This document shows, piece by piece, positions 1-12,355 of a stretch of 64,000 nucleotides of DNA. Made by a program: the position numbers and the translations under genes. Numbering within the stretch: the stretch's first letter is position 1; each line of letters begins with the position of its first letter. A model generated the notes under the pieces. The model ran no database searches. It had not been told where the DNA came from and was given only the letters and a program-made list of their open reading frames with translations. The DNA is from Nissolia schottii (taxonomy: Eukaryota > Streptophyta > Magnoliopsida > Fabales > Fabaceae): the NCBI GenBank assembly GCA_003254905.1, contig QANU01012846.1, positions 470,823 to 534,822 of the forward strand, written 5' to 3'.

Positions 1-323
1 TTTTTGAGGGTTTGTTTCTTGCACTATATCAGTTGCACTTGCTCTATGCTGTGAAACAAACTAGTTAATAAAGGACTAGTTGCATTCTTTCGCTTAATTG
101 GTTGCAGACCACTGGTAGAAAAAAATTGAAATTATTTAACAATGGTTTTGATTCATATATTTCAACTATTTCTGAAAATTATTACTCGTAACTCATAATT
201 CATATTTCCTTGTCTACATAAGAATGACTCACTCTAGAACTTGTAAAGACTTGAGAATATAATATAAATGATATGTTGTATACATTTGATGTGTTATACC
301 TGTTTAATTTCGTCCCATGTAAT
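1..323. other. AT-rich spacer
   Basis: I see no gene or RNA here. The last eight bases (316-323, CATGTAAT) form the left target-site duplication of the hAT-like MITE that follows. Confidence 0.5.
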
Positions 324-1139
324 TAGGTTGTCAAAATAAGTTTCGCCACAAAGTTTCAGCTCATTTATCTGATTAAATGAATAGACCAAACGTATAAAAT
401 TTGGTGCGCTAATAGCAAAAAGCCCGTCACTACAAGAAAGCAGACTATTATCGTCCAGACGTTACCGTCGAACTAAAGGCCGACGGTATTACCGTCAGAT
501 AACGAAAATATCTCCAACGGTAACCGGTTTGCTCATAAAGAACCGAGGTAGAGGTATCAGGTTACCGTTGAACACGCGAGCCGACGGTAAGAGTAACGAT
601 AAATGTGAGATTTTTACTGATGGTAGAAATGTGAGGTTTTGTTTTAAAAAAAAATAAAAAAAAAATTACTGTCGGATAGAGCCGACGGTAAATTCCCACC
701 AATTGAAAACTGCGATATCTTCACCACAAGCGAAATAGTCACATACGTTACCGTCGGTTTTATCCGACAATAATCTCCTCAGAATATGCACCACTATGCA
801 ATAAATGTGGGTGTTTAACGTCGATCATGTCTGACGATAATTAGTCAGGAAGACCTAACGTTCGACTGTTACCATCGGAAATATCCAATGGTAACCGCCT
901 CAGAATAATAACTGGCACATATTCCCCAATGTTCAAACCACCATCAATAAATATCTCATTACCGTCGGATAAGTCCAACGATAATATGAAAAGCCGTTGC
1001 TTTAAAAGCTCCCCCCGTGGCAGCCCCTACTCTTCCAAACTCTCTCAAACTCTCTCAAACTCTCCTAAACTCTCTCACACTCTCTCGCCACTTCATTACC
1101 AGTGCTGCCACCACCACTACTTCCTCCGCCATATTCGCC

Positions 1140-1385
1140 GTCATTATATGTTAGTATTGTTAGTATTATTGATTAGTATATGTTAGTATAATTAGTATAT
1201 TAGTATATGTTAGTATTAGTACAATATTAGCATATTAGTATATGTTAGTATATTAGTACAATATTAGTATAATTGTTAGTATAATTATATGTTAGTACAA
1301 TATTAGTATTGTTAGATTATGTTAGTATTATTGATTAGTATATGTTAGCATAATTACTATATCAGTATATGTTAGTAATGATAGT
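1140..1385. repeat. degenerate TTAGTATA-type tandem repeat
   Basis: Short AT-rich units such as TTAGTATATG and TTAGTATTG recur with variable spacing inside the CACTA element, just upstream of the transposase remnant. They look like slippage-derived minisatellite DNA. No function is visible. Confidence 0.6.
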
Positions 1386-1388
1386 AAC

Positions 1389-2129
1389 TTGATGAGTTTG
1401 ACGTGGGGATCGATGAATAGAGCGATTAGTTGGCCCATTTATTTTGTTAATGGATACAAGTTTCATACATCTAAATGGACAGCTACTCAAAAGACAGACA
1501 ATTGTAGTGTTTGTGTCAAGGGGGAATATTCTAATAATGATGAAATAAGCAATGATTGGTACAGAGTGCCTAAAAAAAATTCCTGTATTAGAATATGAAC
1601 ACGATGGCCCATCTAATCGCGTTGTACTTTTCTGTTGTGATTGGGACAATCCTTCCCCAAATGGAAAACGAACTCATTCAGATTACAACGTTACTGAGAT
1701 TAATCCTACAAGGTGGTATATGCGGTATGATCCATTCATCGTTATTGAAAGAGCCAAACAAGTTTATTACGTTAGCTATCCAGGAGTTACTCAATCAAGC
1801 TGGAAAGTTGTGATGAAAAGCAAACCAAGTGGTCGAATTGAGTTGGATGACATGCGATCAGCGGAGCAATCATCATATGATCAACTGTATCAGCGTCGAA
1901 CTCAATTCCTGCAACAATAGTTATTCAGATAACAAATACGAACACATTGTTAACTACAAACGACAAACTAGAAATACTTCAACTTTCTAGCCTCTATCAA
2001 CATTCAATTGATGATGTCGACAATGATGAGGAAGAAGAAGAAGAAGAAGAAGCAGAAGATGATGATGATGACTACCGGCTAAATTTTGAAAACGACGATG
2101 ATAATGTTTACTTTTCATCATCAGATTAG
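1389..2129 (+). pseudogene. CACTA TNP2-type transposase fragment (DUF4216-like), broken
   Basis: Two overlapping frames together give a DUF4216-like module, the domain found near the C terminus of plant CACTA transposases. The first frame (1389-1598) contains NGYKFHT and a Trp-Tyr segment. The second (1552-1920) contains VVLFCCDW, then a segment ending AKQVYYV and a Trp-Lys-Val-Val strand. The frame changes at about 1573, where a run of eight A suggests a one-base indel. A third frame (1947-2129) encodes an acidic Asp/Glu tail of the kind that often ends these proteins. The catalytic part of the transposase is missing, so this is a relic carried by the element. Confidence 0.7.
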
Positions 2130-3125
2130 CTGCGATTTGTAATTATTTGAAAATTTTAAATATTAAATTTATTTTGTTATTACTATTATTGTCTTATACA
2201 GTTTAATTGCTTAATTTTTATTTAATATTTTAGTATTAATTAAATAAACATTTAATTAGTTATTAAATATAAATTTCTATATATTTATAAATTAAAAATT
2301 TTATTTATTAAATTAAAATTTATAATTTATTAAATTACATATTTATTAATATAATTATATAATTTATTATATAAATAAATAATTAAATTTTAATTAATTT
2401 TTTTTAAAAATTTAATTATTACCATTGACTATACCATATGTTATAGTCGACGGTAAGGTTCAATATTAGCGACGACTAAAAGCCGACGGTAAGGGAATTA
2501 AATATTAATATTAAGACAATAAAATATTAATATCTTCATTATCAACAGTAGCCGATGGTAAAGGAATAAAATAGTAATATCTTTACTGTCGGCCACTACT
2601 GACGGTAAAGGAATAAAATATTATTATCTTTACCATCGGTTAGTGCTGACGGTAAACGAATAAAATATTAATATATTTTATTAATATATCGAATTGAATG
2701 TAATCAGATGTAAACCAATTTCTGTCAGTTTATTTTGGCATTAATTACCGTTAGGTCTAGTTGTCTGACGGTAAATCGATTACCATTAAGCACTTTACCA
2801 TCGGTTGGATGTTCGATGATAACTCCAATGGTAACGTCAAAAGCCGACGGTAACCGTGCAATTTTCCCACGGTAATGAGCTATTTTCTTGTAGTGCGTTT
2901 AATTTAACCTGTTTAGCTCGCAGGCCAAATTAGTTCGTCTAGTATTAAAATAGGCATAATCCGTAAGCTAACCCATTTACCTGCATTAAATGGACGAACT
3001 AAACATATAAAATTCGGCTTATAAATAGTAAAAGTTCATTTATACCCAACTAGTTTACCCCCACAAGTTAAATGGGTCGGGCTTAAACGGGACGAACTGA
3101 CTCGTTTGACAGACCTACATATAAT

Positions 3126-5229
3126 GGTTCTTGGGCATAATTCAAATTGGTAAACAACATCATTGTAAAATAGCCATCACATTTCTCCCTCCCCTTTCCC
3201 CATTTTTATTTTATCCTCGTATCAAATTGATCTTAAGTGTTTAATGAAACAGTGTGTTAGGTTTTAAGTGTATGGGTAGAAAAGTGTAAGATATAATGTT
3301 TGATCTGTTTGTGTAATTTTTTACTTAGCTAATTAGTATTGCTCTCTTTTTCAATAGGTGATATCAAAGTCGATGATTTAGATCTAACTTGATCAATCGA
3401 TTATTGAAAGAATGGTGGTTGTTTGATAATGGACACTTATATGGAGTACACAGGTGAGAGAATATAGGGACTAATTAACCTAATGTTTTGGATCAAAATT
3501 TGGCACCGACTCACTTGTGCGATCTCTTACTAAGTTCATTGGTATAGATCTTCCTAGATTTTGGGCTCCTCTCCCAACAGTATGTAGATAACAAAATAAA
3601 CAAAGCAACGCATTTTGAGTACTACTGCAATATTGACTTGAGGTAGAGATTAATGGAAGGGGTGTAACGTCTAAGTTGAGATGAACTTGTCTTCGTCTCT
3701 TGTAGTGTGAATAGTTACGAATAGGATGCGATTAATGCAGGCTCATTAATGCGTGATTTATGAGATTTGACTAAATGAATAACTTTTCGATTAGATACTA
3801 TCAAACTAGAAATTCTCTCAAGTGAAAAAAAAGGATAATTATAATTTTTCACATATGAATTTTTTTATGATCGATAATAACGTAAGATCCTTGTTTGAGA
3901 AATAAAATAGTTTAGATTCTAAATTGGTTGGAGCATTAGGGCCTGTTTGATATGCTATATTAGGTCATATTGAATAAACTTATCCAATCTACTATTGCTT
4001 TATTTTAGTGCACACACTAGATTGGATAAATTAATTCGCTAAAGACTCTTTATCCATCATTTTAATGGATAAGTTAATCTAGCCTGTAAAAGTTGGATTA
4101 GACTTGATAAAGGTGGTGCGATGGATAAGAAATTATAAATTAATAATAATAATACTAATAATTTTAGAAACAAAATATTAATTATAAATAATAATAAAAT
4201 ATTAAAAACAATATTGATAATAAAATAATAATATTATTAATCACGATGATGATGATAATAATAATAATACTACTAATAATAAAAATAGTAATAAAATAAA
4301 AAAATTGATTTATATTATCAACCATTATGATATGTCATTTTAAATATTATATTAAAATTTAATCAGATTTTATATGTATTTATCCTATCAATTTTTATTT
4401 TATTTGCTGCTATCCTATCAGTCATTATCTTACTAAAGAGGCCTAAAGGTTTAGGTTCTTATACTTGAATTTCACAAGTCACTTGAAAATATATGCCCTT
4501 GTCTTATTTTGGAGAAGCATTCTTTTTACATAACTTACTAGATTTTAATTAGTATAATTGTTTTTTAAACCCAAAAGCAACGGGTCAATTTTAAATTTAC
4601 CCAATATATATTTGCATATATTGAATATTGTGGCCTCATAACAAATATTTAGTGTCAGTTTATGCGGACCGTGGCAGCTTAATCGATCCACGGTTTGGTT
4701 CTGTAACAAATCTAATGGCAAATTGGTCCCATTCCCTCTCCTTTTGGCTCGCTTTGTCAATTGTTACTTTTAACTAATTGGCTGACACGAGCCCGTGAAA
4801 GAAATAGAAGAATCCTTGATCCTATGCCCCACAAACAACATTACCTGAAGATCATGCACGGTCACATTATATTATTATTAATTGACACATATCTGCAGCC
4901 GGCCCACCATGATTAATAGTAATAGCAATGTTGATCACACATTCCTCCACCCCCCCAACATCAAACATTATTGAAACTGATACTAATACCTGGTTTGGCA
5001 TTTTATCATATCGCCCAAATGCAGTAAACATTAAACCTTTTAAACGTTTCCTGCAATGTAATTTAAAAAGCCTTGATGGCCCTCTTTGCCTGCGGGCTGG
5101 CAATGGCAGGCAGACAGACAAGTTAGAATTGCTGGCTAGTGCTGCAACAATGACCAGCTTGAGGTGGGCGGGTCGTGTTGAGTTGTGCGTGTAGTCAGTC
5201 TCCAATGACGCCAATAACCCCCTCATTGT
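3126..5229. other. AT-rich spacer upstream of the bromodomain gene
   Basis: No exon is recognisable. The segment 4137-4320 is rich in AAT/ATA triplets. The interval 3939-4443 begins GGGCCTGTTTGATA and ends with the complement of a similar GGCCTCTTTAG, so it may be an old MITE, but the ends are imperfect and no clean target duplication was found. The bromodomain gene's promoter must lie towards the right end. I could not fix a TATA box or start site. Confidence 0.4.
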
Positions 5230-8057
5230 TTGTATGACAGAAAATTGACAAAAGGAATAATAGCAGCAAAGGATGATCAGGGGAATGGGAAGAGGAGGAG
5301 TCCGCGAATATCTGCATTGGAGGAGGCCCATGGGTCAGGATCAGGGTCAGATCACTCAAAGAACTCAACTCCTTGCATGGAAAAGGCGGCATTCCGGACT
5401 GCAGCTGAGGCCACAAGGAAGAGAAAACTGAGGCCACTTCAACAACAACTCACTGCCTCGTCACCTTTATCTCCCCCAAACCAGGCAGGTTTTATTTATT
5501 TATTAATTAATTATTATTGTTATTATTTAATTTGCATTTCCATTATTCCTGCCTCTGCCTCTCTGCCTTGCCTTAGTTTCTTAGTCAATGTTTAATTAAT
5601 GTGTGCATGCAGGCTTTGAAGCATTCTCACCACCAAGGTGTTCAAAACCAAAGCGGTAAGGTTATTTGTTTGACAACCCCTACCCCCCCCCCCCCCACCT
5701 TAACTTATATATATATGCCATCACCATTACTGCTATAAGAATCTATAAGAATGAGAGGCTCGTTACTGATGTTACACACGTGCGTGTATCAGGTCAACAA
5801 TTGAAGGCGCCATGTGCAATTACTGTTGTGCCAGAGAAACGAATACTTGAACTTGTCCTTGACACTTTACAAAGGTGTTTGATTGTTGGTTTTACCGCTG
5901 TTATGTTGCAATCTTGGAAGGAAAAGATAAAAACTTATTTCTCTACACTGGTTTATACATATATACACATTGCTTATCTTTACTAGCATACAGGAGAGAC
6001 ACCTATGAGATATTTGCCGAGCCGGTTGATCCAAATGAGGTAGTTCGGTCACTGTTAGTCACAATGTGTTTTGCGAATATCACATGGCTTAATTCTAATT
6101 GAGTCACCCTTCTTGATGGAACTTTGTGCAAAGGTTGAGAACTATTATGCTATAATTGAAGAGCCTATGGATTTTGGCACCATGAGGGCTAAGCTGCATG
6201 AAGGGATGTACAAGAGCCTGGAAGAATTTGAGGTTTGTGGCCTTTCATTTTGTTTCATAAGCTCATATATGTGATAGATGTCTCCTTCTTCAATATTCCA
6301 CCATTATCAATGGGTGAATGTGTATTTATGTATGCGTAAACTGGGCCTAGTTCATGTTTCGCTTTAATCGATCTGTCACCTCCTAACACATTGTATTTGG
6401 ACCATTGTGCAGCACGATGTATTTTTAATATTCAACAATGCAATGCATTTTAATTCATCCGGTACCATATATTTCAGACAGGTATGACAAATAATGCTAG
6501 CTGATAAATTTGTGGCGCCACTTTTCTACTATGTAACGGAATTAATCTCTCTACTTTCTTTTGATGATATGAATATTTATATCAGCCTTTTTTCATTTTG
6601 CAGGCTCGTGCTATAAATGAACTGGCCAAGAAAGTTTTCGATGTGTTAAAAACCAATCCTGAGAAGTTTGAACTGGAGTTCTCAGAAACGAAGCGAAAAG
6701 TTGGCCGGAGAAACCAGGGAGGTTTCAGAGATTCAACGGAGCCGGCGAAATCCAGCGAAATAACTATTGAGGCGTCCTCAAAAAGTGCGCCATGTTCTTC
6801 CCGTGGTACCTCAAGCCGGAAAAGCTTCAAGCCAAATCATGGATGTTCTGATATCGCTAAGCATGTTGGTGGCAGAGATTTTGAGGTTCCCACAGGTAAG
6901 ATGGCAGGCAGTCTAGTCTAGTCGGAAAAAAAAAAGTGGGTTTTGTTGCATCCTAACAATGCTATCTATCAGGTAATCTACCTAAAGGCAGTAGGAGATA
7001 CAACAAATCTCTTGAGGATGACAAGCGCGGCACTTATAGACGTTTGCCTCTCGGTGAGGATGAGTCAATATTTTCCACAGTTTATGGTAAATTGAAACAG
7101 CTTGAGCGTGTGAGTATTTTTTGCTCCCGTTGTCTTTCGTGCATCAATTAATGCAGTTTTAATTTTTCAGAGTTTTGGATTGATTAGGCAGTGATGTTTG
7201 TCATCCGTGTTTACATGTATGCATTGCAGGTTAATCAGCAGCAGGATGTTGGGTACAGAAATAGCTTGATGCTGTTTGTTAAAGGCTTAGGACCGACTGC
7301 CCAAAACATAGCCAGAAGGAAGTTACTTGGATGTGAAATCCGTACAGCAGCATCAAGTTGTGCTCCATGGACTTTGAACGCAGCGGCTACTTCTTCTCCG
7401 CATCCCTTCTTGAACCACCCTAGTAGCAACGAAGGCAGGGGAAAGATGGATCTGGAGATTGCCCCTGCAGGGGAAACAGCTTACATCACTGACGCTAAGG
7501 TTGAAGGGACGTTATCGAATGCTGCTGCTGCTTCTTGCAGTCACAGTCACAGTCACAGTCACAGGCAGTGGTCCTCCTCGTGTGATCATCATCATGCCTC
7601 CAATTATTCCAAACAAACTGGCAACAAGTCTATCGCGTTACTAGACAAATCCAAGTCGGTTAATCAAGAACAGCTTTCAGTTAATAAAAAGGTTCTAGGG
7701 AATTCTCAAACTACTACTGCTGCTAGTGTGTTAGGATCAAGGATGGAAAACAAATGCCAGTTTCAATCCCTACCTTGGCCGCCGCTAGTAGATAGTACCG
7801 GTAGTAACGTCTCATGCTTCCTTCAAGATAAAAGAAAGATGCAGAAGTCCAGAACGGGTGACCCTGCAAGCGTAGAAGCGGCGCGAGAGATTAGTTGCAC
7901 TTCTGAAGCTATGAAAATTTCAAAATCAGACCAAACCGTCCCGCCGCCCTCAAGTTTTGTTTTCAATCTGCCATATTTGAAGACGCGCCTTGATCAGATA
8001 AACTCCTCAGAGCAGTGTAGGTTCTCACAACGGGATTCCGGTGCCAAGCTCAAATGA
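5230..8057 (+). CDS. Plant bromodomain protein (nine exons)
   Basis: A nuclear acetyl-lysine reader by family. Proposed exons are 5230-5484, 5613-5655, 5793-5874, 5994-6039, 6134-6232, 6413-6481, 6604-6895, 6973-7109 and 7230-8057. All phases agree and give 616 residues. The bromodomain spans about 113-205: ILELVLDTLQ starts helix Z, then IFAEPVDP, EEPMDFGTM in the ZA loop, and NAMHFN, whose last Asn (189) is the conserved acetyl-lysine-binding residue. The N terminus is basic with a KRRSPRIS motif. The C-terminal 400 residues are low-complexity and Ser-rich, with His repeats coded by a CACAGT run near 7540. Intron 1 needs a GC donor (CAG|GCAGGT), because the nearby GT donor breaks the frame. 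Intron 2 holds a poly-C run. The start is the first in-frame ATG and is uncertain. No partner or target can be read from the sequence. Confidence 0.86.
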
Positions 8058-8303
8058 GTTATCAGGAGGCGTTTTTTTATACGTAATCCTGTGAATTAGC
8101 TTTCCAATGAATGGTTTTAAGTCACCACTTCTTCTTCTTTTAATTATTTTTCTTATGAATTTTAATGTATACGATCAAAATAAATGTGGTTCTATACGCG
8201 TTACAAACTTACAGCAACTCTTCATAACATGCGACCTATTTCAAAACCTAGCTATGCCATACTATGTATACTCAAATTGTTATTGTTATTATTATCAAAA
8301 ATG

Positions 8304-8514
8304 CTACATGTACATCTAATTTTATACACTCATACATACACCATTAATAATGCACAAATTTTATTCTCATGGGTGCACAAACATTACAAACTTATAGATG
8401 ATATTTTTAATTATACTTAATTAAGTGCACAAACATTACTAGCATTACAACATAAACTTTATGTATACAAGTATAGAGTGTATGTATGGTGTATATTTTT
8501 TGATGTACGTGTAA
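8304..8514 (-). mobile_element. MITE family M, copy A
   Basis: This AT-rich element begins CTACATGTACATC and ends with the complement of TTACACGTACATC. It contains the internal block TACTTAATTAAGTGCAC. It is the reverse complement of two copies in the next gene's intron and matches a fourth in the acid phosphatase intron. It lies about 250 bp beyond the bromodomain stop codon, so it could be within or just past the 3' UTR. Confidence 0.7.
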
Positions 8515-8790
8515 CAGGACTCTATTATTATTAGTGGTGGGGTTTGACGGGCACAGATGGTGTAGCAAATTTTTTTATTTAATAAATAATAATAGGATAA
8601 ATAATTAAATATTTAAAAGGAAATAAATAATTTTAGTGAGTTTGAGGTGGTTATTGAGATGTAAGTGGGTTAGTGAGTGAGTTGTTCAATTTTTATGTGC
8701 GTAAAAAAATTATGAGTATTTTAAGAATTATAAAAGTTAAACACCAAAAATAATTAAAGTGGTGTATCCTTTTTATATATTGTAGAGATG

Positions 8791-8841
<51 letters not shown>
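8791..8841. repeat. (ATT)n microsatellite
   Basis: About 17 uninterrupted ATT triplets lie between the bromodomain and coiled-coil genes. The rest of 8515-9352 is AT-rich spacer with one N at 9000. I see no other feature in it. Confidence 0.95.
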
Positions 8842-9352
8842 TTCGACACTCTACTCCTGGCCAAAAGAAAAAGAAACATCAAGCTACTTTTATCATAGAC
8901 GACCATATCCATCATACAGTAATAGATAGAAGTGGTAGCATGGGAGGTCCTAATGTAACTATGATAATAACAATATCCAGTGGGATGTTGGACTGGCAAN
9001 GAATCACTTTTATCTTATTGTTTAGATAATAACATAGTTAACAGTGGTTACATACAATAATAATGGGAAGCAAAAAAAAGAAAAAGAGGGCCTGGGGGGT
9101 GATAATTACCATAAATTGCTACGGATCGTACGTTCTTTCAAGGTGCATTCCACCACACACTTGTCCGTTACATTTTGGTTATTGGATGACAAAAGGGGGA
9201 AAGAGTTGGTTAGCAGTTGAAACTTGAAACTTGCATTGTTGTGCGTATCGTATGCAATTGGAATTGCACTAATTAATTCGTCACAGGGGTGGTGGCGGTG
9301 GCGGTTGGCGTGGCTGAGGCTGAGCATTAATTAATTAATTAATCAATTAAGA

Positions 9353-11703
9353 ATGGCGTACAGGAGGAGGCAGGGGATGTCGAGGGCTTCCACCTTCAAG
9401 GAAGAAATTCATCTGAAGCAGCCCTCATTGGATTCGGATGAAACCAATGAACCTTCTCATCCACATCCTGCAGCAGCTTTGGCGTCTTCCTATTCCTTTA
9501 CTCCAACCTCTTCTTCTTCTTCTTCATCCTCTCTCGCTGCTCAGGCCATCAAAGCCTCTGCCGCTCGTCGTGATCCCTCTCTTTCCTATTCTTTTGCGGC
9601 CAGATCTCCTTTTGCTGCCCCTGAACATCACAGATCCAAGGTTTTAATTCATTCATTTGCGTGCTTTCATTTATACGTATACATATATGTATGTATATGC
9701 GCGCGCGCACAAATTAATTAAACACAACTTAATTGCGTGCATGCCCAGAGCTGTGATGCTTACGGGGATGCTTACGAGGGGAGAGGCGACTCCAAATCTG
9801 GTTTCTGGGGAGTGTTGGCGCAGAAAGCCAAGGAAATTCTGGAGGAGGATAATTCTAATTCTAATTCTAATTCATCCCAGCAACGGGGCATAATGCCCCA
9901 AACTCGACTCAGATCACACTCTTTTAATGCCTTTATTCCCGACGCTCGTGCTGCTCAGGTGATACGCTGCATGCAGGAATGAATTAATTAGGATCTGATG
10001 ATCGATGGCCTGCATATAATTAACGAGTCCTACTACACGTACACCCAAAAATATACACCATACATACATCTTATATTTATATACATAAAGTTTGTGTTTT
10101 AATGCATGTAATGTTTGTGCACTTAATTAAGTATAATTGAGAATATCATCTATGAGTTTGTAATATTTGTGCACTCATGAGAATAAAGTTTGTGCATTAT
10201 TAATGGTGTATGTATGAGTGTATAAAATTGGATGTACATGTAGCATTTTTGATAATTAACTAATGTAATTAGTGACAACACGCATATAGAAGAGTCCTGC
10301 TACACGTACACTAAAAAATATACACCATACATACACCTTATACTTATGTATATAAAGTTTGTGTTTTAATGCATGTAAAGTTTGTTCACTTAATTAAGTA
10401 TAATTGATAATATCATCTATAAGTTTGTAATGTTTATGCACTTATAAGAATAAAGTTTGTGCATTATTAATGGTGTAGGTATGAGTGTATAAAATTGGGT
10501 GTACGCGTATCATTTTTTGCATATATAAATTGCTTGAGTTCTCTTCTGCTGTAATTAATTAGCACATGAGAGATTCATATCTGTTGCAGGACTAGCTAGG
10601 AATTTGCGCAAATGGTTGGGTGGTTGGCTTTTGCCTTATTTATATATCTATTTATTTTAAATTATTCTTTCTTTACGTTAGTTAGTCTTTCAATTGAATT
10701 GAATGGTGCCCGGTGCTATAATCAGGAAGGTGGAACAATTGGGGAGAGTAAAACAGCAGAGCTTAGAAGTCAAATAAGGCTAAATGGAGAGGACTACTCA
10801 GCAGGGATCATGTGGAATCCGTGGCAGCAGCAGCAGCAGCAGCAATTAGGCCAGACAGCATCAACAAACCCTCAAACTATCCACGAAACACAACTCAAGG
10901 CATCCCGCGACGTAAGGTGGCTTGACTTGACAACTATATATATATGTAATTAACTAATTAATTAATCAATTAATGTGTTCGACTAGTTAGCATATGCATG
11001 CTATATAATAAATAAAGAGACACGATGACAAAGCTAGCACATACATTTGCTTTTTGATCACAGGTGGCAATGGCAACAGCCGCCAAAGCAAAACTACTTC
11101 TGCGGGAGCTCAAAACCGTTAAAGCAGATTTGGCTTTTGCCAAGGCGCGTTGTGCTCAGCTAGAAGAAGAAAATAAGTTGCTCCGAGATCGCGAGGGTCG
11201 CGACAAGGGACAAAACCGTGCAGACGATGATCTGGTACGTACGCACGCGTTAATTATATGCTAGCTAGCTAGCTTGCTGTTTACGCCCTCCTTGATATCT
11301 GTCTATCTATCAGATCCGACTCCAACTAGAGACTCTTTTGGCTGAGAAGGCTCGGTTGGCCAATGAGAATGAGATATATTCTCGCGAGAATCGTTTCCTG
11401 CGGGAAATAGTGGAGTACCATCAGCTGACAATGCAGGATGTGGTGTACCTAGATGAGGGCATGGAAGAAGTGGCAGAACTATATCCTATAGATGCCACTG
11501 GCAGGCCGGTGCTGCCCATGTCCCCACGCTCCCCGTTAGGGGAAAGCGCTCGAGCCGTGCAGTCAAAATCGATGTTTCCTGTTCCGCAAGAACAAGAAGA
11601 ACAAGAAGATGATGATGATGAGGAACAAGATAAGAATACATCAGAAGACGAAGCTCCTCCTCCTCCTAGCATCCCTGTTTCTGAAGACGAGCATGCAAAA
11701 TGA
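9353..11703 (+). CDS. Plant coiled-coil protein of unknown function
   Basis: Exons are 9353-9640, 9749-9958, 10726-10911, 11064-11234 and 11314-11703, all phase 0 with GT-AG introns. They give 414 residues. The N terminus reads [18 protein letters not shown], a type of start I associate with conserved plant proteins but cannot name. Residues 30-90 are Ser-rich. Residues 115-125 carry [18 protein letters not shown], a likely amphipathic helix, followed by Asn-Ser repeats. A short poly-Gln lies near 200. Residues 229-335 form a strong coiled coil rich in Leu, Lys and Glu. The tail is acidic with a Pro run. No signal peptide or membrane segment is seen, so it is probably cytosolic or cytoskeleton-associated, which is inference only. 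The 767-bp intron 2 is mostly two MITEs. Confidence 0.82.
10025..10253 (+). mobile_element. MITE family M, copy B
   Basis: It starts GAGTCCTACTACACGTACAC and ends ATGTACATGTAGCATTTTTG. The core TGCTACAYGTACAY appears at both ends in opposite orientation. The interior carries GTGCACTTAATTAAGTATAA, shared by all four copies. It sits in intron 2 of the coiled-coil gene. Confidence 0.75.
10292..10520 (+). mobile_element. MITE family M, copy C
   Basis: It has the same orientation and length as copy B, which ends 38 bp upstream, and differs at scattered positions (for example ACGCGTAT near its right end). The closely spaced pair suggests either two insertions at one preferred site or a tandem duplication. 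It lies in the same intron, clear of the exon 3 acceptor at 10724-10725. Confidence 0.75.
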
Positions 11704-12214
11704 GCCCATCCTTTTTAATTATATAATATAGCTTAGCCTTAATTAGACCATATATTATGCAAGCTAACACCCTTACACACATTTTCTCCTTGCTATTGCC
11801 AAAGTGAGGGAAGGAGGGGCGGGGATTTATTGTTGTTGTATCCCCAAAGTACTCTCATTTCCCATTCCCAGTTGATTTTGTACGTACATAACTTGTCCAG
11901 GCAGGTTTTGCAAGTGTTTGACAGATTCTTTTTTTTAAAATGTGTCTCGACCTATTGCCAGTGTTAAACCACTTTTATAGTTGATATATGTTACCCGAAC
12001 AACAAAAAACGGATAACACATTAAAATACACAACTCTTCACATTCTCTATTTAACTCTCACTCTTCTTCTACACGCATGTAAATCACCAACACTCTTTTT
12101 GTGCATTAAAAAGTAAAGAAACCAACAAAATAATAAGCAATCCAATTCCAATCTATGTAAACCAACAGCAACCCTAAACCAACACAACCAAGTACTATGT
12201 AAATAAATAAATCA
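11704..12214. other. 3' region of the coiled-coil gene and spacer
   Basis: This is probably the 3' UTR at first, including a G-rich patch near 11810-11825, then AT-rich spacer. No open frame of interest and no RNA gene are recognised. Confidence 0.4.
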
Positions 12215-12355
12215 ACCCCATAACATAGAAAAACCAACCCGTTAACATAGAGAAACCAACTCAACACTCTAACACAGAGAAATCAATACCGTAACGCAGA
12301 GAAATCGACACCGTAATGTAGACAAATCAACACGCTAAAACAGAGAAACCATTCA
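12215..12355. repeat. degenerate 20-27-bp tandem repeat
   Basis: Units close to AACAYAGAGAAAYCAAC recur about five times with changes in length and base, next to the copia remnant. This is probably decayed retrotransposon or minisatellite DNA. Confidence 0.5.

Larger units (their letters stand above)
428..2895. mobile_element. CACTA (En/Spm-like) transposon, non-autonomous
   Basis: The element starts CACTACAAGAAA and ends with the complement (tttcttgtagtg). It is flanked by the 3-bp duplication CGT (425-427 and 2896-2898), the CACTA signature. Both subterminal regions (about 460-1000 and 2430-2870) carry many direct and inverted copies of a TACCGTCGG-like motif, which in this superfamily would be transposase-binding repeats. 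The interior is AT-rich and keeps only a broken piece of TNP2-type transposase around 1389-2129. At 2.5 kb it is far too short to be autonomous. Confidence 0.9.
324..3117. mobile_element. hAT-type MITE split by a CACTA insertion
   Basis: The left end reads TAGGTTGTCAAAA and the right end, reverse-complemented, reads TAGGTCTGTCAAAC, so the terminal inverted repeats are near-identical and start with TAGG as in many plant hAT elements. The flanks are CATGTAAT (316-323) and CATATAAT (3118-3125), an 8-bp target duplication with one mismatch, which is the hAT hallmark. Without the CACTA element inside (428-2895 plus one CGT copy), the MITE would be only about 323 bp with no coding capacity. Confidence 0.72.

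Noticed and set aside
3939-4443. Possible MITE with GGCCTGTTTG-like ends.
   Set aside because: The inverted repeats are poor and no target duplication fits, so it is only mentioned in the spacer entry.
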